The notes beneath the pieces were generated by a model. That model saw only the letters and a program-made list of their open reading frames with translations. It had not been told where the DNA came from and made no database searches. DNA of 6,829 bases from an uncultured Acidimicrobiaceae bacterium (GTDB lineage: Bacteria > Actinomycetota > Acidimicrobiia > Acidimicrobiales > Bog-793), in contig CAIVND010000049.1 in the NCBI GenBank assembly GCA_903907185.1, forward strand, positions 1 to 6,829, given 5' to 3'. The translations under genes were made by a program, and so were the position numbers. Each line of letters starts with the position of its first letter. Within the stretch, counting starts at the first letter, position 1. Of the stretch, positions 1 to 5,461 are shown piece after piece.

Positions 1-198
1 GCCTCCACCGCGGCACTTCGAGGAACCTTCCGCCAGATCGGCGGCATCGTCTCGACCTCCATCGCTACCGCGTATGCAACCCGTGCTGCTGATCCCGGCA
101 TCGCCCTTGCGCACGTCTTTTTGATCTTCTCGTTGATCCTTATTGTCCTTGTCATCCCGTTGGTCTTTCTCATTCCCAATCAAAAGGGCACGTGGTAG
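1..198 (+). CDS. MFS transporter, C-terminal end (partial)
   Basis: This is the last 65 codons of a gene that begins before the window and ends at TAG 196-198. The translation starts ASTAALRGTFRQIGGIVSTS. It holds a Gly-rich amphipathic segment followed by one strongly hydrophobic helix (about residues 39-59 of the fragment, rich in Leu, Ile, Val and Phe), and ends in a short polar tail, NQKGTW. The block R-x-x-x-R-Q-I-G-G before the last helices is typical of the 14-helix drug-efflux (DHA2-like) branch of the major facilitator superfamily, where the equivalent is often LRQ-x-GG. The family moves small molecules across the inner membrane by proton exchange. The substrate cannot be read from this tail. 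Only 24 bp separate it from the next gene, so readthrough is likely. An unrelated polytopic permease is possible but less likely. Confidence 0.7.
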   Translation, partial: ASTAALRGTFRQIGGIVSTSIATAYATRAADPGIALAHVFLIFSLILIVLVIPLVFLIPNQKGTW

Positions 199-222
199 GG
201 AACGGACTTCTACGATGAGGAG

Positions 223-444
223 ATGGAATTTAGTCGCCATGAGCCCACACTGCGACCAGAACAGACCCCTACAGGATTGAGCACCGGCCGATTTGAAGTC
301 TGCTGTCGAGAGTGTGGAGACGATGAGGGAGGTTACGACTCCCAAAGCGGTGAGGTCCGCGATCTACGCGGACCATATCCATCCAAAGATCGAGCACTCG
401 AGGTCCTTGTGCTGCATCGGGCGATGACCGAGCGCGACTGGTAA
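223..444 (+). CDS. Small hypothetical protein with CC-x2-C cluster
   Basis: I do not recognise this 73-residue protein. It is hydrophilic, has no membrane segment or signal peptide, and carries three cysteines in the block CCRECGDDEGGYD (C27, C28, C31), followed by an acidic-aromatic stretch and a C-terminal helix-like segment (DRALEVLVLHRAMTERDW). The clustered cysteines could bind metal, but there is no second CxxC pair, so this is not a complete zinc ribbon. ATG 223 is the only usual start after the in-frame TAG at 196. GAGGAG directly abuts the ATG, which is too close for a good ribosome binding site, so TTG 277 (just before the cysteine block) is an alternative start. The stop codon lies 2 nt before the metallopeptidase start, which suggests translational coupling and a related job. 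The antisense frame here has no recognisable content. Confidence 0.6.
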   Translation: MEFSRHEPTLRPEQTPTGLSTGRFEVCCRECGDDEGGYDSQSGEVRDLRGPYPSKDRALEVLVLHRAMTERDW

Positions 445-446
445 CG

Positions 447-1217
447 ATGGCGCAACCCCTAACCCAGCAGTTGGCGCTCTTTGGCACAGCCCCTGATGAC
501 TCTCACGAGTCGATGACCTACTCGGTTAGAAGAAGCAGTCGGGCGAAACGCGTCTCGCTCAGCATTACCGCTCAAGACGGCCTTGTCGTTGTGATCCCCG
601 AGCGATTCGCTGAATGGCGCGTTCCCGCGATTGTCGACGAGCGCAGAGAGTGGATTCAACGTGCTTTCGAGCGGTTCGCTCACGAACGCGCGTTCCTTAG
701 CGAACGAAGCCAGCAGCCACTTCTCCCGGACACCGTGACACTCGCTGCACTCGGTGAACATCGAGTGGTCTGCTATCAACACGAGCCGGGACGGCGCCTC
801 CAATGCAAAGAACGTGGTCCCTATCAGCTGATTATCTCCGGTGAGTTCACTGACGAGAGTGCGCAACGCGCGCTCCAAAAGTGGCTGGTGCGTCGTACAA
901 AGGCGGACATCATTCCGTGGCTGTACGAACTAGCCAACTCACGGGGCCTTACCGTGAAGGGGACCTCCGTGCGGAATCAAAAGACGCGCTGGGGAAGCTG
1001 TTCCTCCGCGGGAACCCTCTCGCTCAGCCAGAATCTCCTTCTGTTGCCACGCAGGCTCGCCCGCTTAGTGCTCATCCATGAACTGTGTCATCTTGTCGAG
1101 CTCAATCACTCCGAACGCTTCTGGCAGCTACTTCGCGGAGAGGAGCCTGATCTCGATGCGCTCAGCGAAGAGCTTGAACAGGCCTGGAAGCACATTCCCC
1201 GGTGGGCATCGAGCTAA
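447..1217 (+). CDS. YgjP/DUF45-type zinc metallopeptidase
   Basis: A 256-residue putative zinc-dependent peptidase of the YgjP-like (DUF45, PF01863) family, related to the WLM and SprT-like proteases. The diagnostic C-terminal core is complete: TRWGSCS at residues 180-186, then HELCH at 211-215 (zinc ligands H211 and H215, catalytic E212), then N-H-S-E-R-F-W at 220-226, which supplies the third ligand H221. The N-terminal region (about 24-110) carries the family's beta-rich segment beginning SVRRSSRAKRVSLSI. There is no signal peptide or membrane helix, so it should be cytoplasmic. Residues 8-12 read QLALF, resembling the beta sliding-clamp binding pentamer. ATG 447 has no clear Shine-Dalgarno, but the upstream stop is 2 nt away, which fits coupled translation. 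Cellular substrates are unknown for most of this family. E. coli YgjP has also been listed as a UTP diphosphatase from in vitro screening. Confidence 0.9.
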   Translation: MAQPLTQQLALFGTAPDDSHESMTYSVRRSSRAKRVSLSITAQDGLVVVIPERFAEWRVPAIVDERREWIQRAFERFAHERAFLSERSQQPLLPDTVTLAALGEHRVVCYQHEPGRRLQCKERGPYQLIISGEFTDESAQRALQKWLVRRTKADIIPWLYELANSRGLTVKGTSVRNQKTRWGSCSSAGTLSLSQNLLLLPRRLARLVLIHELCHLVELNHSERFWQLLRGEEPDLDALSEELEQAWKHIPRWASS

Positions 1218-1223
1218 CTCAAT

Positions 1224-1261
1224 GGGAGATGGGTAGAACGACCGGCCACCATCCCCTCTTT
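1224..1261 (+). terminator. Possible weak terminator after metallopeptidase gene
   Basis: Seven bases after the metallopeptidase stop codon, GGG-A-GATGG (1224-1232) can pair with CCATCCCC (1249-1256). This makes an 8-bp stem with one bulged A and a 16-nt loop, followed by TCTTT. The loop is long and the T tract short, so it is only a weak candidate for a factor-independent terminator. It would separate the metallopeptidase gene from the small membrane-protein gene. Confidence 0.3.
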
Positions 1262-1313
1262 GTCCAGGGTCAACCTCTAACATCACCTCAATATCGACCC
1301 GCCAGGAGCCATC

Positions 1314-1517
1314 ATGAGCCAGATCCATCTCGCCGCAACCCTTGCCTCGCTCAGTAAACACAAGCTGACGGGAGGCGTTGGCATCATCGCTGGAGTCGTT
1401 GTCGTTGCTATTGGAGCGCTCCGCCTCATGATGAAGGCAGCGGGAGCGATGTTGTTGGCGTTCATCGGGCTCGTTGTGCTCATTGTCGGCGCCCTGCTTT
1501 ACGGCCACGTCATCTGA
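1314..1517 (+). CDS. Small membrane protein with two transmembrane helices
   Basis: I do not recognise a named family. The 67-residue product has a short polar N-terminus (residues 1-17, with S, H and K) and then two hydrophobic helices, about 19-38 (rich in Gly, Val and Ile) and 43-64 (rich in Leu, Val and Ile). They are joined by a short turn containing R37 and K41. That is a small helical hairpin in the membrane with both ends probably on the same side. The reading is supported by a good ribosome binding site, AGGAG at 1304-1308, 5 nt before the ATG. A 96-bp gap with a weak hairpin separates it from the gene before, so it may be a separate transcription unit; I found no convincing -35/-10 pair. 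Two antisense frames overlap it but lack a comparable start signal or protein-like composition. Confidence 0.65.
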   Translation: MSQIHLAATLASLSKHKLTGGVGIIAGVVVVAIGALRLMMKAAGAMLLAFIGLVVLIVGALLYGHVI

Positions 1518-1530
1518 GCTAGTGCCTCCA

Positions 1531-1551
1531 CCGGCCATTCAATTCGGCTGG
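1531..1551. terminator. Small hairpin between convergent genes
   Basis: CCGGCC (1531-1536) pairs with GGCTGG (1546-1551) with one G-T wobble around a 9-nt loop. It sits in the 57-bp gap between the + strand membrane-protein gene and the - strand oxidoreductase gene, where a two-way terminator would be expected. There is no T tract on either side, so the evidence is positional and weak. Confidence 0.22.
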
Positions 1552-1574
1552 CAGATCATCTTGTAACCCGTCAA

Positions 1575-2579
1575 TTACGAGGGGGCGAGTGCCCGATTTG
1601 TCGCGGAGACCGACACAGGCGTACGCGGGAAGGCCGCCACAACTACTCTCGTGCAGCCAGCGGCATAGAAGCGAGAGAGCACCTGCTTTACCTCACTTGC
1701 AGTTCCCGCAGCGATCGTGTCGGTAACGATCTCTTCAGAGATCTCCTCGATCGCCTGGTCGATCTCGCCGTTCGCGATCAGCTGCGACATCGCCCGCAGC
1801 TCCTCATGAAACTCTGACGGTCGAAGTTCGAGAATCTTCTTTGGATTTGAGCGCAGCCGACCAATAAAGATCTTGCGCGCGTCCCGTAGTGCCACCTCAC
1901 GATCCTCATTCACACAGCAGGTCACGATCGCTGTCAGTTCAAGGTCGTCAACAGATCTTGCGAAGCTGCGAGCGCTCGAGAAATAATGCTCGGCTGCGAA
2001 GTCTGCGATATATCGCGCGGGAACGACATTCATAATCGAGCCGTCCGCAATCTCTGCGGAGAGTTTCAACATCCCTGGACGGTCACCGCCAACATAGACG
2101 GGGAGATCGGGTCGGTAGATAGGGAACCCAAGCTTTGCCCTCACGTCATGGAAGATCTTCCCGTCAAAGGAGAACTCCTCTCCACGAAGTGCCAACTTTA
2201 AAAACGTGACGTACTCGCGAATACGGGGCAGCGGTGGCTCGAGAGCGATCCCGTGGTAGACGTCATTCCAAGGATGGTGGCCCACCGAGACGCCGAGCAT
2301 CGCTCGACCCTTTGAGAGGTCGTCGATCGTTGCCGCACCCATTGCAAGCTGCAGAGCGGAGCGACAGTAGACATTGGCGATGGCACTTCCAATCGCAATT
2401 CGCGAGGTCGCCATTGACAGTGCTCCAAGTACGCCAAAGACATCGTGACCGACATCCTCGTTCAATGTCACGCCGGAGTAGCCAAGCGACTCTGCCTCGA
2501 CCGCCAACGCAATCGCGTCTTGTGCGGTGATCGCACCATCACTCTTGATATGGACGCCTAACCACGGACTTGCTGTCAC
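1575..2579 (-). CDS. LLM-class flavin/F420-dependent oxidoreductase
   Basis: A 334-residue protein of the luciferase-like monooxygenase superfamily (TIM barrel), cytoplasmic, using FMN or the deazaflavin F420. Family landmarks are in order. The first strand is WLGVHIKSDG (6-15). The helix AVEAESLGYSGVTLNED (26-42) follows, then TSRIAIGSAIANVYCRSA (58-75). Next comes the characteristic block AATIDDLSKGRAMLGVSVG (82-100), ending in HHPW. The strand LPVYVGG (159-165) follows, and a final strand RVVVAAFP is at 311-318. The pattern around residues 58-100 resembles the Mer-like F420-dependent branch more than two-component FMN monooxygenases, but the cofactor is not proven. The start is GTG, with GAGGGGG (2586-2592) 6 nt upstream. 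It is transcribed divergently from the amidohydrolase gene across 124 bp, so shared regulation and a shared pathway are likely. Substrate unknown. Confidence 0.88.
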   Translation of the reverse strand: MTASPWLGVHIKSDGAITAQDAIALAVEAESLGYSGVTLNEDVGHDVFGVLGALSMATSRIAIGSAIANVYCRSALQLAMGAATIDDLSKGRAMLGVSVGHHPWNDVYHGIALEPPLPRIREYVTFLKLALRGEEFSFDGKIFHDVRAKLGFPIYRPDLPVYVGGDRPGMLKLSAEIADGSIMNVVPARYIADFAAEHYFSSARSFARSVDDLELTAIVTCCVNEDREVALRDARKIFIGRLRSNPKKILELRPSEFHEELRAMSQLIANGEIDQAIEEISEEIVTDTIAAGTASEVKQVLSRFYAAGCTRVVVAAFPRTPVSVSATNRALAPS

Positions 2580-2678
2580 ACCAGACCCCCTCGACCGGAC
2601 TTGCCTGCGTCAAACCTACTGAGTCACCTGGCTCGACTGCACATCGTTGCGAGACTGAGGTTGCCGTGCTCCAATGGG

Positions 2679-2688
2679 ATCGATCGAT
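2679..2688. promoter_or_regulatory. Perfect 10-bp palindrome in divergent gap
   Basis: ATCGATCGAT is a perfect palindrome in the 124-bp gap between the divergent oxidoreductase and amidohydrolase genes, 15 nt before the preferred amidohydrolase start. Its place would suit an operator for a repressor of that gene. The motif is short and CGATCG-type words occur elsewhere in this DNA, so it may be incidental. No convincing sigma70-type promoter was found in the gap. Confidence 0.25.
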
Positions 2689-2691
2689 TGC

Positions 2692-2697
2692 GAGGGG
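2692..2697 (+). promoter_or_regulatory. Ribosome binding site that decides the amidohydrolase start
   Basis: GAGGGG lies 6 nt before ATG 2704, abuts ATG 2698, and lies downstream of ATG 2674. Only ATG 2704 has normal spacing, and it gives the family-typical N-terminus MLCDAQVHIW. The two upstream ATG codons are therefore unlikely starts. Confidence 0.7.
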
Positions 2698-2703
2698 ATG
2701 CAG

Positions 2704-3525
2704 ATGCTCTGTGATGCACAGGTACATATCTGGGGGGCCGACACGAAAGAGCGCCCATGGCCATCAGTTCATGGAACTCCCCACCGTGAGGAACCCTACG
2801 GGGCGGCAGAGATCATCACGGAGATGGATCGTGCGGGCGTTGAGCGTGCGGTCATCGTCCCACCCTCATGGGAGGGTGATCGAAACGACCTTGCCGTCGA
2901 TGCCGTACTCACCTATCCAGGACGGTTTGCAATCATGGGTCGCGTCGACCTGTTCAAAGAGAAGACTACGAACCTCGACACCTGGCTCAAGACGCCGGGC
3001 ATGCTCGGCGTGCGACTCACCTTCCATCGACCGGAGATGTGGCCGTGGTTGACCGATGGAAGTGCCGAGTGGCTGTGGCGGGGTGCTGAGCGGGTCGGAC
3101 TCCCCGTCATGATGCTCGCACCTGGACAGTCCGCTGCGATCGCCTCGATCGCAAAGCGCTATCCCGAACTTCAGATCGTGGTCGATCATCTCAACCTCTC
3201 CACAGATCCCCACGCCGAAGATGTTGGCCCAACGATCGACTCGTTGGCACCGATGGTCGACTGTCCCAATGTCGCGTTCAAGATCTCTGCGCTTCCCTGT
3301 TATACCGACGAGAGCTTTCCCTTTCCGGTACTCCAGGGTCATATCCGACGGGTCATTGATACCTTCGGACCGGAGCGATGCATGTGGGGATCCGATATTT
3401 CGCGCCTCACCTGTGACTACATCGATTGGGTATCGATCTTCAAACCGGAGACTGGTGTGCTCAGCGCTGCCGAGGCAGAGCTTGTCGGCGGAGCAACGTT
3501 GCGTCGCGTACTTAACTGGGACTAA
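2704..3525 (+). CDS. Amidohydrolase-2 family metal-dependent hydrolase
   Basis: A 273-residue TIM-barrel hydrolase of the amidohydrolase-related family (PF04909, COG3618-like: lactonases, with decarboxylases in sister groups). It begins MLCDAQVHIWGAD, the first barrel strand. Further conserved-looking blocks are AVIVPPSWEGDRND (49-62), VRLTFHRP (103-110), IVVDHLN (158-164), FKISALPCY (192-200) and MWGSD (227-231). H8, H162 and D231 are placed like catalytic or metal residues of the family. The first metal histidine of the usual H-x-H is Gln here (Q6-V-H8), so a metal-free or altered mechanism is possible. Length is near normal for the family. The start is chosen from the ribosome binding site at 2692-2697. 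The gene is divergent from the oxidoreductase and ends 8 bp from the convergent permease gene. The exact reaction is unknown; lactone or amide hydrolysis is the most likely class. Confidence 0.85.
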   Translation: MLCDAQVHIWGADTKERPWPSVHGTPHREEPYGAAEIITEMDRAGVERAVIVPPSWEGDRNDLAVDAVLTYPGRFAIMGRVDLFKEKTTNLDTWLKTPGMLGVRLTFHRPEMWPWLTDGSAEWLWRGAERVGLPVMMLAPGQSAAIASIAKRYPELQIVVDHLNLSTDPHAEDVGPTIDSLAPMVDCPNVAFKISALPCYTDESFPFPVLQGHIRRVIDTFGPERCMWGSDISRLTCDYIDWVSIFKPETGVLSAAEAELVGGATLRRVLNWD

Positions 3526-3541
3526 CTGGCTAGTTAACTGG
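3513..3541. repeat. Triple TAACTGG repeat and palindrome over two convergent stops
   Basis: TAACTGG occurs three times, at 3513-3519, 3523-3529 and 3535-3541. The central copy starts TAACTGGCTAGTTA (3523-3536), an imperfect 14-bp palindrome with TAACT/AGTTA arms. Its two ends are the stop codons of the two convergent genes: TAA of the amidohydrolase (3523-3525) and the reverse-strand TAA of the permease (3534-3536). There is no GC-rich stem or T tract, so it is not a standard terminator. Confidence 0.6.
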
Positions 3542-4352
3542 CGCGACGGTAACGACGTACGGCGAGCGGTCCAAGAACAATAAGGATTCCAAAGCTCCAC
3601 GCGACGGCCTTCCAGGCCAACGACCCAACTGGACCACCGTTCATCAGCACGCGCGTCGTATTCACGACGACGCCCACTGGCTGGTTGTTTGCAAACCCCT
3701 GCAGCCAGCTCGGCATCGACGAGACCGGCACAAAGGCCGGTGAGGCAAAGGTGAGCGGAAACAGAATCGGGAAGGACATGACCTGTGCGGTCTCCGCATT
3801 TGGAGCGAGGAGACCGATCAAGGCGAATCCCCACGAAAGTGCGTACGAGAAGAGCAGCAAAACACCAAGTCCAGCGATGAAGGCAAGAACGCTCGCATGG
3901 AGGCGAAAGCCAACGGCAAAACCAACTCCGGTGATGATCAGTACAACGAAGACATTGCGGACAAGATCAGCGACGGTCCGCCCAGCGAGCACGGCTGAGC
4001 GCGACATCGGCAGTGCTCGAAAGCGTTCGACCAGCCCGGTGTGCAGATCCTGCGCGAGTCCAATGCTCGTTCCAACTGCGCCGAATGCCACCGTCTGAAC
4101 GAAGATACCGGGGATGAGGTAGTTCACATAGGTCATCCCGGGAATCGGAATCGCACCACCAAAGACGTAACGAAAGAGCAGCACGAACATGATGGGCTGC
4201 ACGCTGGAGAAGAACGCAGCCTCGGGAATGCGAATGTAGCCAAGCAGGTTTCGCCACGTAATGGTCGCGGCATCTCCCACCATCATCTTGAGGTCTCCAG
4301 CTAACGAAAGTCGGCGCGACTGTGGCGGAACCAACGATGCTTCGATCGTCAT
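3534..4352 (-). CDS. ABC-2 type permease, DrrB-like
   Basis: The 272-residue membrane subunit of an ABC exporter of the ABC-2/DrrB (daunorubicin-resistance-like) type. After a cytoplasmic N-terminus, predicted helices lie near 47-66, 77-101, 133-151, 155-182, 190-211 and 248-266, the usual six. Family marks are VERFRALPMSRSAVLAGRTV (108-127) in the first cytoplasmic loop and SPAFVPVSSMPSWLQGFANN (204-223) before the last helix, followed by QPVGVVVNTTRVLMNGG. The C-terminus is short and basic (RRYRRAS). ATG 4350-4352 overlaps the TGA of the ATPase gene in an ATGA motif and has a strong AAGGAGG ribosome binding site, so the two subunits should be co-translated. Relatives export hydrophobic drugs, lipids or polyketides; here the cargo is unknown. 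A role in exporting a toxic substrate or intermediate of the neighbouring catabolic genes is inference. Confidence 0.9.
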   Translation of the reverse strand: MTIEASLVPPQSRRLSLAGDLKMMVGDAATITWRNLLGYIRIPEAAFFSSVQPIMFVLLFRYVFGGAIPIPGMTYVNYLIPGIFVQTVAFGAVGTSIGLAQDLHTGLVERFRALPMSRSAVLAGRTVADLVRNVFVVLIITGVGFAVGFRLHASVLAFIAGLGVLLLFSYALSWGFALIGLLAPNAETAQVMSFPILFPLTFASPAFVPVSSMPSWLQGFANNQPVGVVVNTTRVLMNGGPVGSLAWKAVAWSFGILIVLGPLAVRRYRRAS

Positions 4353-5344
4353 CGGTCTCGCCTCCTTCCTTTTTTCTTCGCTTTCGAATCAGTTGCCTCA
4401 GGCACCACCTCGGCCTCTCGACCGGTAAGTGCAAGGAAGACATCATCAAGGCTTGGCTCGCGGAGCGAAAAGGTCGTAGGCGTGATCTTCTCCTCATCGA
4501 GAAGCCGAAGTGCATTCATCGCAAAACGAGGACCGTCATCGACCGTGATTTCGACGGAATTAGCGACCTGATGCGGTGCGTGGCTACTGAGCGGCGTCAG
4601 GATCTCTACGACACGAGCCGTGGTTGCTAGGTCAATACATCCAATCTCGAGCACTGTGGCACCAAGATTGGCCTTGAGCTCACGCGGCGTTCCCTGTGCA
4701 ATGACCTGACCATGGTCGAGCACCGCAATGTTGCTCGCGAGGCGATCGGCCTCTTCGAGATACTGCGTGGTCAACAGCACCGTGGTACCTCCGGCAACGA
4801 GCTCCTCGATGACCTCCCACAGACCGTTTCTGCTCTGCGGGTCAAGACCGGTTGTCGGTTCGTCGAGAAAGAGCACCTTCGGTTTCGCTACGAGCGCAGC
4901 CGCAACATCGAGACGACGTCGCATTCCACCGGAGTAAGTCTTAAGGGGTCGATCTTTTGCATCAAAGAGCGCGAACTGGTGGAGCAGTTCATCGGATCGC
5001 AGCTGTGCATCGGTGCGATCGATGTGATTGAGTCGACTCACCATCATCAGGTTCTCACGACCGGTCAGATTCTCATCGACCGCTGCATACTGACCTGCAA
5101 GACCGAACAGTGTCCGTACGTAACTTGGATAGGTCGCAACGTCGTAGCCAAGCAATCTTGCGATCCCAGAATCTTGTCGAAGGATCGTCGTCAGAATTCG
5201 AACCAAGGTGGTCTTACCAGAGCCGTTCGGTCCAAGAAGTCCAAAGACCGTAGCGGGTTCAACGGAGAAACTCACTCCATCGAGCGCGCGAATATCGCCA
5301 CCAAACGTCTTCGTGACGCCGTCAACGTAGATTGCCTCTGTCAT
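4349..5344 (-). CDS. ABC transporter ATPase, DrrA-like
   Basis: A 331-residue ATP-binding subunit of the DrrA (daunorubicin-resistance-like) family, which powers the permease encoded next. All nucleotide-binding motifs are present: Walker A GPNGSGKT (38-45), Q-loop near Q85, signature YSGGM (137-141), Walker B VLFLDEP (157-163) and D-loop GLDP (166-169). The H-loop position is Gln (TTQYLEEAD, 192-200), which is usual in DrrA relatives. The C-terminal extension carries SLDDVFLALTG (298-308), also typical of DrrA. It ends in a basic tail (SKAKKKGRRRDR) whose codons also supply the permease's ribosome binding site. ATG 5342-5344 follows GAGGG (5349-5353) at 4 nt. A 117-bp hairpin-rich gap separates it from the lactonase gene upstream, so expression may be partly independent of that operon. 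The product is a cytoplasmic protein at the inner membrane. Confidence 0.93.
   Translation of the reverse strand: MTEAIYVDGVTKTFGGDIRALDGVSFSVEPATVFGLLGPNGSGKTTLVRILTTILRQDSGIARLLGYDVATYPSYVRTLFGLAGQYAAVDENLTGRENLMMVSRLNHIDRTDAQLRSDELLHQFALFDAKDRPLKTYSGGMRRRLDVAAALVAKPKVLFLDEPTTGLDPQSRNGLWEVIEELVAGGTTVLLTTQYLEEADRLASNIAVLDHGQVIAQGTPRELKANLGATVLEIGCIDLATTARVVEILTPLSSHAPHQVANSVEITVDDGPRFAMNALRLLDEEKITPTTFSLREPSLDDVFLALTGREAEVVPEATDSKAKKKGRRRDR
4361..4367 (-). promoter_or_regulatory. Strong ribosome binding site for the DrrB-like permease
   Basis: Read on the - strand this is AAGGAGG, near-perfect complementarity to the 16S rRNA end, 8 nt before the permease ATG. It lies inside the last codons of the ATPase gene, where it helps encode the basic C-terminal tail. 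It is stronger than the other sites in the window and suggests that the permease is translated efficiently relative to the ATPase. Confidence 0.8.
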
Positions 5345-5369
5345 CCAACCCTCACTACTCGTCGTAAAC

Positions 5370-5385
5370 CGCGAACCGATTCGCG
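5370..5385 (-). promoter_or_regulatory. Perfect 6-bp hairpin with tetraloop upstream of drrA-like gene
   Basis: CGCGAA (5370-5375) and TTCGCG (5380-5385) form a perfect 6-bp stem with a 4-nt loop. On the - strand it lies 25 nt before the ATPase start and is followed by GTTT. It could act as a weak terminator or a 5' leader structure, and is one of three inverted repeats in this gap. Confidence 0.4.
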
Positions 5386-5391
5386 TCGATT

Positions 5392-5422
5392 CTCACGGAA
5401 CCTACTCATCGGTTCCGCTGAG
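5392..5422 (-). promoter_or_regulatory. 11-bp hairpin between lactonase and ABC genes
   Basis: CTCA-CGGAACC (5392-5402) pairs with GGTTCCG-C-TGAG (5411-5422): an 11-bp stem with one bulged C and an 8-nt loop. It is the strongest inverted repeat I found in the window. There is no T tract on the - strand side, so a role as RNA-stability element, attenuator or protein-binding site is as likely as termination. Confidence 0.45.
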
Positions 5423-5426
5423 CCTA

Positions 5427-5459
5427 CCGGCAGGGCAATCCGTTCCCTGACGCAGCCGG
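5427..5459 (-). terminator. Possible terminator-like stem just after lactonase gene
   Basis: CCGGC-AGGG (5427-5435) pairs with CCCT (5445-5448) and GCCGG (5455-5459) around a 6-nt one-sided bulge and a 9-nt loop. It begins 2 nt after the lactonase stop codon on the - strand. No T tract follows, so standard factor-independent termination is doubtful; it may protect the upstream mRNA's 3' end. Confidence 0.3.
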
Positions 5460-5461
5460 AA

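Noticed and set aside
1128..1538. A 136-codon - strand frame opposite the metallopeptidase end and the small membrane protein
   Set aside because: Low-complexity Asp/Ser/Asn/Arg-rich translation with no ribosome binding site. The + strand frame has AGGAG at correct spacing and two clear membrane helices.
2674..2703. ATG 2674 or ATG 2698 as the amidohydrolase start
   Set aside because: The GAGGGG site lies downstream of the first and abuts the second; only ATG 2704 has normal spacing and the family-typical N-terminus.
2866..3834. A 322-codon open frame on the - strand opposite the amidohydrolase and into the permease gene
   Set aside because: It is in antisense codon register with the amidohydrolase and then runs in a different frame through the permease gene. 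It has no protein-like motifs.
3967..4515. A 182-codon - strand frame overlapping the ATPase-permease junction
   Set aside because: It is a frame-shifted shadow of the DrrA-like and DrrB-like genes, with a Trp/Arg/His-rich translation and no motifs.
4745..4771. Gln instead of His at the H-loop of the ABC ATPase (TTQYLEEAD) as a sign of an inactive ATPase
   Set aside because: This Gln is common in DrrA-type ATPases, and all other catalytic motifs are intact.
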